Assembly: GCA_035495555.1 (NCBI GenBank)
Contig: DATJFQ010000055.1
Location: forward strand, 7,315-71,314
Length of the DNA: 64,000 nt
Reading direction: 5' to 3'
From: DATJFQ01 sp035495555
GTDB lineage: Bacteria > Acidobacteriota > Vicinamibacteria > Vicinamibacterales > 2-12-FULL-66-21
The stretch's first letter is position 1. Each line of letters begins with the position of its first letter. The notes beneath the pieces were generated by a model that was not told the origin of the DNA, did not search any database, and saw only the letters and a program-made list of their open reading frames with translations. Shown one piece after another: positions 33,389-41,943 of the stretch. The position numbers and the translations under genes are program-made.

Positions 33389-34436
33389 AGACGAGACTCC
33401 ACCGCAGGAGCACGGAGCCTACCGTGAATCCCGCTCCGACGGACGCCAGCAGCACCAGGTCGCCCTGCTTCAATCGCCCCTGCTTGCGAGCGTCGGCGAG
33501 CGCCAGCGGGATCGTACCGGCCGTCGTGTTGCCGTACATCTCGAGGTTGATCATCACCTTCGACTCTTCGAATCCGAGGCGCTCGGCGGCCGCGGTGATG
33601 ATCCGCCGGTTCGCCTGGTGGGACACGAAGAGATCGACCTCCGATGGATCGACGCCGCACTGATTCAGCACGCGACGCGCGATCTCCTCGGTCTTCCGGA
33701 CCGCGAACTTGAAGACGGTCTGCCCATCCTGCTTGACGTAGTGCAGCCGGTTCTCGACGGTCTCGTGCGACGCCGGCATGCGGCTGCCGCCCGCGGGCAT
33801 CATCAGCGCCGGGCCGCCGGAGCCGTCGATCTCGTGGGCAAATCCGAGGATGTGCGGTTCATTCTCCGCCGCCGGCGCGAGGACGACGGCGCCTGCGCCA
33901 TCGCCGAAGAGCACGCACGTGGCGCGGTCGGTGTAGTCGATGATGCTGGACATCACGTCGGCGCCGACCGCGAGCGCGTAATCGTGAGCGCCGGCCGCCA
34001 CCATCTGCGCGGCCGTCGTCAGCGAAAACGTGAAGCCGGAGCACGCGGCGCCGAGGTCGAATCCCCACGCGTGATGCGCGCCGAGCTTGTTCTGCAGGTT
34101 GCACGCGGTGCTCGGAAAAATCGTATCGGGCGTCGTCGTTCCAACGACGATGAATCCGAGATCGTCCGCGCCGATCCCCGCTTCGCGCATGGCACCCTGC
34201 GAGGCCTCCTTCGCGAGGTCGGACGTCGCGACGCCGGGGTCGACGATATGGCGCTCGCGGATTCCGGTGCGCTGCAGAATCCATTCGTTCGAGGTCTCGA
34301 CCATCTTCTCGAGGTCGGCGTTGGTCAGCACGCGCGGGGGAACGTACGTCGAGAGTCCCGCGATTTTCACGCGGCGCAGAGCGGCAGACCCGAAAGCCTG
34401 CGCAAGGGGGCGGGAGGGCTCCTGAGCGTCGTTCAC
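33387..34436 (-). CDS. fabH: Beta-ketoacyl-ACP synthase III
   Basis: The product has 349 residues. It starts fatty acid elongation by condensing acyl-CoA with malonyl-ACP. The catalytic triad is complete: Cys132 in GAACSGF, His273 in SHQANRRI and Asn303 in EMYGNTTAG. Other landmarks are TSNEWILQRTGIRERHI and VLFGDGAGAVVL. About 20 extra N-terminal residues precede the usual family start (ALRRVKIAGLSTYVP), so a start inside the ruvB-proximal part is possible. The start codon overlaps the ruvB stop by 4 bp, which places fabH at the end of the yebC-ruvCAB run. Confidence 0.95.
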   Translation of the reverse strand: MNDAQEPSRPLAQAFGSAALRRVKIAGLSTYVPPRVLTNADLEKMVETSNEWILQRTGIRERHIVDPGVATSDLAKEASQGAMREAGIGADDLGFIVVGTTTPDTIFPSTACNLQNKLGAHHAWGFDLGAACSGFTFSLTTAAQMVAAGAHDYALAVGADVMSSIIDYTDRATCVLFGDGAGAVVLAPAAENEPHILGFAHEIDGSGGPALMMPAGGSRMPASHETVENRLHYVKQDGQTVFKFAVRKTEEIARRVLNQCGVDPSEVDLFVSHQANRRIITAAAERLGFEESKVMINLEMYGNTTAGTIPLALADARKQGRLKQGDLVLLASVGAGFTVGSVLLRWSLV

Positions 34437-35449
34437 CAGAGTCTGTCCTTCTGAGGGGCCGTCAGGCCGAAGTAGTCGTACGCCTTCGCGGTGGCGACGC
34501 GGCCGCGCGGCGTGCGATCGAGAAAACCAATCTGGATGAGAAAGGGTTCGTAAATGTCTTCGAGCGCGTCGCGCTCCTCGCTCATGGCGGCCGCGATGCT
34601 GGCGACGCCGACGGGGCCGCCGCCGAACTTGTCGATAATGGTCCGCAGCAGGCGGCGATCCACTTCGTCGAAGCCGTACTCGTCCACCTCGAGCAGCCTC
34701 AACGCGCGCGCGGCGACGTCGGACGTGATACGGCCGTCGGCCCGCACCTGCGCGTAGTCGCGCACGCGGCGCAACAGACGATTGGCCACACGCGGTGTTC
34801 CGCGCGACCGCTTCGCAATCTCCCGCGCAGCCTCAGGCGCGATCTCGACATCGAGAATGCGCGCCGAGCGGAGGACGATTTCCTCGATGTCTTCGGCGGT
34901 GTAGAAATCCAGCCGGTGGACGATGCCGAATCGCGCGCGAAGCGGCGACGTCAGGAGCCCCGTCCTCGTCGTCGCACCGACCAGCGTGAACGGCTGGATC
35001 GGGATCTTGACCGATCGCGCGCTCGGCCCCTGGCCGATCATGATGTCCAGCTCGTAGTCCTCCATCGCGGGATACAGGATCTCTTCGATGGCCGGGCTCA
35101 TGCGGTGAATTTCGTCGATGAAGAGCAGTTCGCGCGCCTGCAGGTTGCTCAGCATCGCGGCGAGATCGCCCGGCTTCTCGATGACGGGACCCGCGGTGGG
35201 GCGGATCGGCACGCCGAGTTCGTTCGCGATCACCGTCGCGAGCGTCGTCTTGCCCAGCCCGGGGGGGCCGTAGAGCAGGACGTGATCGAGCGCCTCGCCA
35301 CGGTGCTTTGCCGCCTCGATGGAGACGGCCAGGTTCTCGCGGACCCGGTCCTGGCCGATGTACTCGTTCATCGTCCGCGGCCGGAGGCCCGCTTCGTATT
35401 GGACGTCTTCCGGCTCGCGCGCGGCGTTGACCAGCCTGTCGTCGTTCAT
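34433..35449 (-). CDS. ruvB: Holliday junction branch migration ATPase RuvB
   Basis: The product has 338 residues from the ATG at 35449, close to the 336 of Escherichia coli RuvB. It is the hexameric motor that drives branch migration with RuvA. The AAA+ core has YIGQDRVRENLAVSIEAAK, Walker A GPPGLGKT (61-68), Walker B LLFIDEIHRM and the sensor segment LVGATTRTGLLTSPLRARFG. The winged helix at the C-terminus contains FLDRTPRGRVATAKAYDYFG. A longer frame to 35491 adds 14 residues not seen in the family. It overlaps fabH by 4 bp and follows ruvA after 67 bp. Confidence 0.97.
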   Translation of the reverse strand: MNDDRLVNAAREPEDVQYEAGLRPRTMNEYIGQDRVRENLAVSIEAAKHRGEALDHVLLYGPPGLGKTTLATVIANELGVPIRPTAGPVIEKPGDLAAMLSNLQARELLFIDEIHRMSPAIEEILYPAMEDYELDIMIGQGPSARSVKIPIQPFTLVGATTRTGLLTSPLRARFGIVHRLDFYTAEDIEEIVLRSARILDVEIAPEAAREIAKRSRGTPRVANRLLRRVRDYAQVRADGRITSDVAARALRLLEVDEYGFDEVDRRLLRTIIDKFGGGPVGVASIAAAMSEERDALEDIYEPFLIQIGFLDRTPRGRVATAKAYDYFGLTAPQKDRLW

Positions 35450-35516
35450 CAATGCTCGTGCACCCCAGTTCGCTGACTGTGCGCGCATCACGGTCGTGTC
35501 GCACCTGGCGATGCCG

Positions 35517-36110
35517 CTATCGCATCAACCGGCGCAGCGTGCCGCGCAGGACGTCCTGAAAGTCGGCATCAGCGGACTTCTCGATTTCCGCGTCGACCGC
35601 TTTCTCCGCGGCCGCGCGCTGATACCCGAGATTCACGAGCGCCGACATCACGTCATCCCGCAGGTCGCCGCCGGACGCGCCGCCCGCGGCAGCTTCGGAC
35701 GAGGGCGTCGATGGCAGCTTGTCCTTCAGCTCCAGGCCGATCCGTTCGGCGGTCTTCTTCCCGACACCAGGAATGCGCGTGAGCCTCGCCACGTCCTGAC
35801 CGCGCACGGCGCGCACGAGTTCGCCGGCCTCGATCCCCGACAGGACCGCGAGCGCGAGCTTCGGGCCGATGCCGCTGATAGCGATCAGCCGGTCGAACAT
35901 GTCGAGCTCGAGGACGGTCAGGAAGCCGTACAGCGCGATCGCGTCCTCGCGCACGTGCGTGCGCACCCGCAGCGACACCTCACCGCCAGCGTCGCCGATG
36001 GCATAGAACGTCGAAAGCGGGACCTGCACATCGTATCCGACGCCGCCGACGTTCACGATGATGCGATTGGGATGTTTTTCGAGCAGCGTGCCCCGCAGCG
36101 CCGCGATCAT
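35517..36110 (-). CDS. ruvA: Holliday junction-binding protein RuvA
   Basis: The product has 197 residues. RuvA tetramers hold the four-way junction open and load RuvB. Domain I, an OB-fold, starts MIAALRGTLLEKHPNRIIVNVGGVGYDVQVPLS, with the family's YDVQ wording. Domain II has the helix-hairpin-helix pair around LIAISGIGPKLALAVLSG and LTRIPGVGKKTAERI. Domain III, which binds RuvB, is at about 150-197 (SALVNLGYQRAAAEKAVDA), linked by a flexible Ser/Gly/Ala stretch. It overlaps the ruvC stop by 4 bp. Confidence 0.97.
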   Translation of the reverse strand: MIAALRGTLLEKHPNRIIVNVGGVGYDVQVPLSTFYAIGDAGGEVSLRVRTHVREDAIALYGFLTVLELDMFDRLIAISGIGPKLALAVLSGIEAGELVRAVRGQDVARLTRIPGVGKKTAERIGLELKDKLPSTPSSEAAAGGASGGDLRDDVMSALVNLGYQRAAAEKAVDAEIEKSADADFQDVLRGTLRRLMR

Positions 36111-36691
36111 GACACTGGACGCCGGACGCGGCGGCCGACGACCGGATCCGGCGGCTCATAGTGCCGCCAGCTGCGGAGCGCTGTGAACGGCTTCTGGTGT
36201 CTCAGAACGTCAGCGACGGCACCGGTCGACGTGTGCATGTGACAGATGGCCACGGCGATCGCGTCCGCGACGTCGTGCGGCGATGGCACGTCGTCCAGGC
36301 CGAGCAGCAGCCGGACCATGCTGCCGACCTGCCGCTTCTCCGCGCGGCCGAATCCCACGACGGCCCGCTTGATCTCCGCAGGCGTGTACTCGGCGACGGG
36401 TACGCCGGCCTGAGACGCGGCTAGGAGCGCGACCCCGCGCGCGTGCCCCAGCTTCAACGCACTCCGCACGTTCTTCGCGTGAAAAATATCTTCGATCGCT
36501 ACACAGTCGGGACGATGCTCCGACAGCAGCGCCGCCAGGCGAGCATGGATGACCAGCAGACGGTCGGGAAACGCGGTGTGGGCGGGCGCGGCAACGGACC
36601 CGCAGACGACAAGCCGGTGACGGCCGCCGTCGGAGACGACGCAGCCATATCCCGTCCGCTCGGAGCCGGGATCGATCCCGAAAACCTTCAT
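36107..36691 (-). CDS. ruvC: Crossover junction endodeoxyribonuclease RuvC
   Basis: The product has 194 residues. It resolves Holliday junctions by paired nicks. The four acidic residues of the RNase H-like active site are in VFGIDPGSERTGYG (Asp7), VAIEDIFHAKNVRSA (Glu) and PHDVADAIAVAICH (two Asp). RALKLGHARG wording (here SALKLGHARGVALLA) and YTPAEIKRAVVGFGRAEKRQVG complete the family pattern. The tail after about residue 165 is longer than in E. coli and rich in Arg. It lies 57 bp after yebC and overlaps ruvA by 4 bp, the common yebC-ruvCAB order. Confidence 0.97.
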   Translation of the reverse strand: MKVFGIDPGSERTGYGCVVSDGGRHRLVVCGSVAAPAHTAFPDRLLVIHARLAALLSEHRPDCVAIEDIFHAKNVRSALKLGHARGVALLAASQAGVPVAEYTPAEIKRAVVGFGRAEKRQVGSMVRLLLGLDDVPSPHDVADAIAVAICHMHTSTGAVADVLRHQKPFTALRSWRHYEPPDPVVGRRVRRPVS

Positions 36692-36748
36692 TGGAGTCCG
36701 GGGGCCGCTTGCCTCACGACGCTCGGGTGGCTCGCACGCTGACGCGTG

Positions 36749-37498
36749 CTACGCAAGCGACGCCTCGATCTCCTTCTCCTCGATGTCGGCGTTGGTCCAG
36801 ACTTTCTTCGTGTCTTCGTGCTCTTCCAGCACGTCCATCAGCTTCACCATCTGCTGCGCGGACTTGCCTTCGAGCTTGATGTAGTTCTGCGGCAGCAGGG
36901 CGATCTCGGAGACGGCGGGTTCGATCCCGAGCGCCTTCACGGCCTCGAGCACCGCCTCGTAGGCGTCGGGCGGCGTCACCACCTCCCAGTTGTCTTCGTC
37001 GTCGCGCATGTCGTCCGCGCCCGCGTCGATCGCGGCGGCCATGAGCTTGTCCTCGTCCGCTTTGCTCTTCTCGACGACGATGTAGCCCTTCTTCTCGAAC
37101 ATCCAGGCAACCGAGTTCGCCTCGCCGAGGTTCCCGCCGTATTTCGACAACGCGTGACGCATCTCGCCGACGGTGCGGTTCCTGTTGTCGGTGAGCACTT
37201 CGATCATGATCGCGACGCCGGCGGGGCCGTAGGCCTCGTACGTGATTTCGTCGTACGACACGCCCGGGAGCTCGCCCGTGCCGCGCTGGACCGCGCGCTT
37301 GATGTTGTCCGCCGGCATGTTGACCGACTTGGCCTCGGCGATCACGGTTCGCAGGCGCGGGTTGCTGTTCGGGTCACCGCCGCCGTTTCTGGCGGCGACG
37401 GTCAACTCCTTGATGATGCGGGTAAAAACCTTGCCGCGCTTGGCGTCGGCCGCACCCTTCTTGTGCTTGATCGTGTGCCATTTCGAATGGCCGGACAT
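36749..37498 (-). CDS. yebC: YebC/PmpR-family protein
   Basis: The product has 249 residues. The start MSGHSKWHTIKHKKGAADAK and the segment RIIKELTVAARNGGGDPNSNPRL are the family hallmark. The middle has EAYGPAGVAIMIEVLTDNRNRT and the C-terminus LPQNYIKLEGKSAQQMVKLMD. Members have been described as DNA-binding regulators and, more recently, as ribosome-associated factors that help translate proline-rich stretches; which applies here is not visible. CTGGAG lies upstream of the ATG. It begins the ruvCAB-fabH run. Confidence 0.95.
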   Translation of the reverse strand: MSGHSKWHTIKHKKGAADAKRGKVFTRIIKELTVAARNGGGDPNSNPRLRTVIAEAKSVNMPADNIKRAVQRGTGELPGVSYDEITYEAYGPAGVAIMIEVLTDNRNRTVGEMRHALSKYGGNLGEANSVAWMFEKKGYIVVEKSKADEDKLMAAAIDAGADDMRDDEDNWEVVTPPDAYEAVLEAVKALGIEPAVSEIALLPQNYIKLEGKSAQQMVKLMDVLEEHEDTKKVWTNADIEEKEIEASLA

Positions 37499-37624
37499 GG
37501 CAGAAAACTCCAGGAAAACGGGTCAGAGCACCCGGATGAGGACAAAAAAGACGCGCAATTTTAGCACGTACGCTGCGCGCCCCCATAAAGTGGGCCCTGC
37601 AAGTGCATTTCGCCTATGCCTCTC

Positions 37625-37660
37625 GAGCATCGACCATCGAGCATCGAACATCGACCATCG
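37625..37660. repeat. Five 7-bp GA(G/C/A)CATC repeats
   Basis: Units GAGCATC, GACCATC, GAGCATC, GAACATC and GACCATC follow in tandem just before the stop codon of the convergent-side methyltransferase. The period is 7, as in the GCCTCGC tracts, but the word is different. They lie between yebC and the methyltransferase gene, upstream of yebC. Confidence 0.6.
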
Positions 37661-37662
37661 CC

Positions 37663-38448
37663 TCAGACGCGTGACGCGATGATGACCCAGACATCCGCCC
37701 GCGGATCCCACGGCCCCCCGTCGTAATCCCCCAGCACAGCGTCGACGCGAAAACCCGCCCGCTCGAGCCGCCGCCGCATCTGGGGCACCGAGACGGTGCG
37801 AAACGTGAGCGAAAAGCGATACGTCTCTGCCTTGCTGTCGCGGCGGACGACGAACTCCTGTTCGAAGCGGGTCAGGCCTTTCGTGCGGTCCTGCGACACG
37901 GACTCGATCAGCGTCACGTGGCTTCTCGTGCCGAACCTGCCCGACAGGCTCTTCCGGCGCGAGTACTCGGACCACTGCGGGAGATCCGGCACGAGGTCCA
38001 TGACGAACCGGCCGCCGCGCGGAAGCACGCGGGAGACGGACTGCAGCGTGGCGCGCAGGTCCGCCTCGCGCGTCAGCGACTGCAGGATCCCGTAGGGGGC
38101 GGCCACCAGCGCGAATTTTGCCGGCTTGAATGGCAGCGCGCGGATATCGCCGCGCACCAGTCGCGGGCGGTGCGGCGACCGCAAACGACGCACCCGCTGA
38201 ATCGCGCGGCGCAGCATGGGCACCGACAGATCGATGCCGGTGATGCGCGCGCCGACGCGCGCCAGCGGAACTGCAATCCGTCCCGTTCCCGTGCCGAGCT
38301 CGAGCACCTCGCCGTCCGCCGCCAGCGCGAGTGATTCCCAGAAGCGCACGTCCCGCCGCTGCACGGTCCGCGCATTTTCCCAGTCGTAGAAGCGGGCGTA
38401 TTGATCCCAACCCTCCGCTCCCTGATTCGTCGCCTCTCTTCTCGTCAT
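37663..38448 (-). CDS. Class I SAM-dependent methyltransferase
   Basis: The product has 261 residues. Motif I is VLELGTGTGRIAVPLARVG (about 50-68), followed by the acidic end of strand 2, ITGIDLSVPMLRRA. Motif IV-like wording is LVAAPYGILQSL, and post-motif wording is LPRGGRFVMDLVPDLPQW. This is the Methyltransf_25 type with a Rossmann fold. The C-terminal part (VTLIESVSQDRTKGLTRFEQEF, then SLTFRTVSVPQMRRRLERAGF) is typical of small-molecule methyltransferases. The substrate cannot be told. It is followed on the same strand by yebC after a repeat-containing gap. Confidence 0.85.
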   Translation of the reverse strand: MTRREATNQGAEGWDQYARFYDWENARTVQRRDVRFWESLALAADGEVLELGTGTGRIAVPLARVGARITGIDLSVPMLRRAIQRVRRLRSPHRPRLVRGDIRALPFKPAKFALVAAPYGILQSLTREADLRATLQSVSRVLPRGGRFVMDLVPDLPQWSEYSRRKSLSGRFGTRSHVTLIESVSQDRTKGLTRFEQEFVVRRDSKAETYRFSLTFRTVSVPQMRRRLERAGFRVDAVLGDYDGGPWDPRADVWVIIASRV

Positions 38449-38516
38449 CGATCGCGCAGAAAAAGTCGCCCGTCGTCAGTTGCCAATTCCCAGTGGCCAG
38501 TTCCCAGTTCGCCGGT

Positions 38517-38560
38517 TGAGTAGTTGTGAAATTGTGTAGTTGTGTAGTTGTGTAGTTATG
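38517..38560. repeat. Five 8-bp GTGTAGTT repeats
   Basis: Tandem units GAGTAGTT, GTGAAATT and three of GTGTAGTT lie between fpg and the methyltransferase. Just before them is another degenerate run built on CCAGTT (38481-38512). Neither run has a reading frame. Confidence 0.6.
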
Positions 38561-38575
38561 TCCCCGCTCCCCTTG

Positions 38576-39481
38576 TCATCGGCCTCGTGTCTTCGCGCGC
38601 TCGAGCGCTTCGAGGTTCGGCGGCCAGTCGGATTTGAGTAAACGAGACAGCGCGCGATCCGCAAGCAGCCGTCCGCCAGTCTGGCAGACCGGACAGTAAT
38701 TGGCTTCGTTGTGGGCATAGACGATGCGCTGAATCGGCGAGCCGCAGCGTGGACACGGCTGTCCGAAACGCCCATGGGCGGCCATGCCTTCTCGGAACGC
38801 GGTCACCTTCTCGGGAAAGCCGCCTTCACTCTCTGCAATCAACCGCTGGGTCCAGCGGTCGAGCACGTCGACGGTCGCCTGCAGCAGAGTCGCGGCCTCC
38901 GCATCCGTCAGCGTGCTGGTCAGTTTCAACGGGGACAGCCGCGCCTCGTGCAGGATTTCGTCGGAGTAGGCATTGCCGATGCCGCTGAAGAGGTGCGGAT
39001 CCGTCAAGGCGCGCTTCAGTGTGTGGTTCTCGCGACGGAGGATCTCGCGAAACGCGTCGCGCGACAACGCGTGCACATCGGCGCCGCCGGGATCGAATGC
39101 GGCAACGGCGTCGCGGCCCTCGACGAGGTGCAAGGACGCCTGTTTTTTCGACCCCGCCTCGGTCAGGAGCAGCGTGCCGGTGTCGAAGTCGAAGGCGAGG
39201 AGGCCGAGTTTCGCGGGGATTGCCGCTCCCCCCTCACGCCACCGGAAGCGGCCGGCGATCATGAGATGGAAGATGGCAAACAACTCCCCTTCGAAGCGCC
39301 AGACGATCCGTTTGCCGAGCCGTTCGAAGCCTTCGACCCGGCGGCCGTGCAAGGCCTGGAGCGGAGGTGTGACGGTGCGCACGAGAAACGGGCTCGCCAG
39401 CCGCGCGCGATTGAGCCGCTGCCCCTCGACGTGCGACCGGAGCGCCGTCAGATAGAGTTCGACGTCGGGAAGTTCCGGCAA
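38576..39481 (-). CDS. Formamidopyrimidine-DNA glycosylase (Fpg/MutM family)
   Basis: The product has 301 residues from a TTG at 39481, which gives the required N-terminus Met-Pro-Glu-Leu-Pro-Asp-Val-Glu. Pro2 is the nucleophile after Met removal and Glu3 is catalytic. The conserved Lys of the beta-hairpin is in LGKRIVWRF, and the H2TH segment includes FSGIGNAYSDEILHEARLSP. A zinc finger with two CxxC pairs (CPRCG and CPVC) closes the domain, followed by an Arg/Lys-rich tail. The longer frame to 39517 would bury the catalytic Pro and is rejected. The start is one base after the E1 stop, so the gene is translationally coupled. Fpg and Nei8-type activity cannot be told apart. Confidence 0.9.
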   Translation of the reverse strand: MPELPDVELYLTALRSHVEGQRLNRARLASPFLVRTVTPPLQALHGRRVEGFERLGKRIVWRFEGELFAIFHLMIAGRFRWREGGAAIPAKLGLLAFDFDTGTLLLTEAGSKKQASLHLVEGRDAVAAFDPGGADVHALSRDAFREILRRENHTLKRALTDPHLFSGIGNAYSDEILHEARLSPLKLTSTLTDAEAATLLQATVDVLDRWTQRLIAESEGGFPEKVTAFREGMAAHGRFGQPCPRCGSPIQRIVYAHNEANYCPVCQTGGRLLADRALSRLLKSDWPPNLEALERAKTRGR

Positions 39482-39482
39482 C

Positions 39483-41903
39483 TCAGTAGGCGGCGAGCAG
39501 CCGCGCCGCGCGTTCAATCTCCTGCTCGCCCGGCAGGAAGAACTCTTCGAGCGGAGGCGAATACGGAACCGGCGTGTCGAGCGCGCCGATGACGCGCACG
39601 GGCGCGTCGAGCCATTCGAACGCTTCCTCCTGGACGATCGCCGCGACGCTCTCGCCGATTCCGCCGGTGCGGGAGTCCTCGTGGACGATCAGCACTTTGC
39701 TGCAGTGCCGCGCGACGCGCAGCACCGTCTCGCGGTCCAGCGGCGCGATCGTCCGCAGATCGAGCACCGACGCTTCAATGCCGTCCGCGGCGAGGCGGTC
39801 CGCAATCGACAACGCCGTGTGGACGTACGCGCCGTACGAGATGATCGCAAGATCATCGCCGGCCCGACGCAGCGCCGCGTGCCCAATCGGCAGTGCCCCT
39901 GGGGCCGTGTCGCCGAGCGCCTGCTTGATCCGCGGATCACGATACAGCGCAATGTGCTCGTAGTACAGGACCGGATCCGGATCGGCCACCGCGGCAGCCA
40001 TCAACGCGCGTGCGTCAGATGGCGTGGAGGGCGCGACAATCTTCAGCCCCGGCGTCCTGTAGAACCACGGCTCCGTGTTCTGGCTGTGATACGGCCCGGC
40101 ATGACGCAGGCCGCCCCAGGGCATGCGCAAGACCATCGGCACCGACCCGCCCCAGCGGTAGCGGATTTTCGCCGCGTTGTTCACCAACTGGTTGAAGCCG
40201 GTTGCGACGAAATCGTTGAACTGCATCTCGCCGATCGGCCGCTGCCCCGCAAGCGCGCTTCCCACACAGACGCCGATGACCGCGCCCTCGGCCAGCGGAG
40301 AATTGACGATGCGATCTCCGAAGTCCTTCAGCAGCGGACGCAACAGCAGAAACGCATTGCCGTACGCGCCGCCGACGTCCTCGCCGTACACGAACACCCG
40401 CGGATCCGCGCGCAGCGCATCGGCGATGCCCAGCATCACGGCTTCGAGGAATGTCGCCCCTTTTGGATCGTGCGGATGGTTCGCCTCGAGCGGCGGGAGC
40501 GTCGCGTCATCCCCCGCTCCTCTCCGCAGATGCGGGTCGAGGACCTCGACACGGATCCGCGGAGGCTCGTCGGCGAAAACCCCTCGTCCGGCGTCCTCGG
40601 GCTCCGGCCACGGCGCAGCGATCACGGCCTGCGCTTCCGCTTCGACGAGCGCTTCCGCTTCGCGCTTGAACCGATCGAAATCTCCGCCGGCGATCACGCC
40701 GTCGCGCTCGAGCGTCGCCGCATAGGCCTGCAGCGGATCCCGCGCTGACCAGTACGCATAAAGATCTCGATTCGCGTATCCCGCGTCGCTCACGCTCGGA
40801 TAGGTCCACGACGGCTGCGGATCCTTTCCGAGATACAGCATGTCGTCATGGTGCGCGTGGCCGCACATGCGCATGGCGACGAGCTCGATGAGCGTCGGGC
40901 CCTGTCCGCCGCGCGCGCGTTCCGCCGCCCAGGTGAACGCGGCCGCAATCGCGTCCGGATCCGTCCCATCGATCGTGATGCCCGGAATCCCGTAGCCTGC
41001 CGCCTTCTCGGCGAAGACGCGCACGGCTGACTGGTCCGACACGGGCGTCGAGAGCGCGGTCTGATTGTTCTGGAGGCAGAAGATCGCGGGGAGCCGCCGC
41101 GCCGCACAAAGATTGATCGCTTCGTGCCACTCGCCGAGCGAAGAACCTCCTTCGCCGATGAACGACACGGCGACGCGTCCGCTGCCCCGCTGCGCGAACG
41201 CCATCGCCATGCCCGCCATCGTCAGGTTCCCGCTCGCGAGCGGCGCGGCCGCAGGAAGGATGCCCCAGTCGAAGTCGCCGCAGTGCAGGTCCTTGCCGTT
41301 CATCGGCAAGCCCGCCTTCCCCATCTGCGCCGATAGCACCATGCGGATCGTCGCGGGGTCCTGGCGCATCGCGAGCGTTACGCCGAGATCGCGGATTACC
41401 GGGGCGATGACATCGCCCTGCCAGCCGTGCGCCGTACGGTAGGCGCCGCCGCGGCGCAGGCGAATCGCAGCGGCATAGATGGCCTCCTGGCCAAGCGAGC
41501 GAAACCCTTTGCCCTGGAACGCGCTGGCGCCATATCGCACTTCGCCGCCGGTGAAGAAGGCCTTGAGGCGATTGTCGGTCGCGCGCGTGAGGACCATTCC
41601 GCGGAGGATCTCGCGGCGCTCGTCCGGTGTGAGCGATGCCTCGATGTCGGCGCGCCGAAGCACCCCTTCGCACGCGCCGACCAGATCATCGACTGCCTGC
41701 TGCCACCGGTGCGCTGCGGTGACGCCGGGTGTTGTCTCGGCCGTCTCCCGGAGTTCGCCGAGCCGCGATCGCAACAGTGCCGCGAAGCGGTCGCGTCCCG
41801 CGGCAAACGCATCCATCACGACCTCTGACGCGAAAGGATAGCGTTCGAGCGTGAACAGCCGCAGCCGCTCGGCGACGTCGGACCTTGTGTTCAGCTGTGT
41901 CAT
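39483..41903 (-). CDS. Fused alpha/beta E1 subunit of a 2-oxoacid (branched-chain type) dehydrogenase
   Basis: The product has 806 residues. The N-terminal alpha part has GQEAIYAAAIRLRRGGAYRTAHG-type wording and the ThDP motif GEGGSSLGEWHEA ending LQNN (about 250-280), with Glu in place of the usual second Asp. The beta part starts near residue 485 with GATFLEAVMLGIADALRADPRVFVYGEDVGGAYG, and later GGLRHAGPYHSQNTEPWFYRTPGLKIVAPSTPSDA. The fused order alpha-beta resembles branched-chain 2-oxoacid dehydrogenase E1. It needs E2 and E3, which are not in the window. Fpg follows immediately and the membrane protein precedes it. Confidence 0.88.
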   Translation of the reverse strand: MTQLNTRSDVAERLRLFTLERYPFASEVVMDAFAAGRDRFAALLRSRLGELRETAETTPGVTAAHRWQQAVDDLVGACEGVLRRADIEASLTPDERREILRGMVLTRATDNRLKAFFTGGEVRYGASAFQGKGFRSLGQEAIYAAAIRLRRGGAYRTAHGWQGDVIAPVIRDLGVTLAMRQDPATIRMVLSAQMGKAGLPMNGKDLHCGDFDWGILPAAAPLASGNLTMAGMAMAFAQRGSGRVAVSFIGEGGSSLGEWHEAINLCAARRLPAIFCLQNNQTALSTPVSDQSAVRVFAEKAAGYGIPGITIDGTDPDAIAAAFTWAAERARGGQGPTLIELVAMRMCGHAHHDDMLYLGKDPQPSWTYPSVSDAGYANRDLYAYWSARDPLQAYAATLERDGVIAGGDFDRFKREAEALVEAEAQAVIAAPWPEPEDAGRGVFADEPPRIRVEVLDPHLRRGAGDDATLPPLEANHPHDPKGATFLEAVMLGIADALRADPRVFVYGEDVGGAYGNAFLLLRPLLKDFGDRIVNSPLAEGAVIGVCVGSALAGQRPIGEMQFNDFVATGFNQLVNNAAKIRYRWGGSVPMVLRMPWGGLRHAGPYHSQNTEPWFYRTPGLKIVAPSTPSDARALMAAAVADPDPVLYYEHIALYRDPRIKQALGDTAPGALPIGHAALRRAGDDLAIISYGAYVHTALSIADRLAADGIEASVLDLRTIAPLDRETVLRVARHCSKVLIVHEDSRTGGIGESVAAIVQEEAFEWLDAPVRVIGALDTPVPYSPPLEEFFLPGEQEIERAARLLAAY

Positions 41904-41943
41904 GCGCGTTCCTGCGGCGGGTCGCTGGAGCGACGCGACGAAA

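Noticed and set aside
38576..39517. Longer N-terminus for the Fpg-type glycosylase
   Set aside because: It would put 12 residues before the catalytic Pro, which must be exposed after Met removal; the TTG start at 39481 gives the correct N-terminus.
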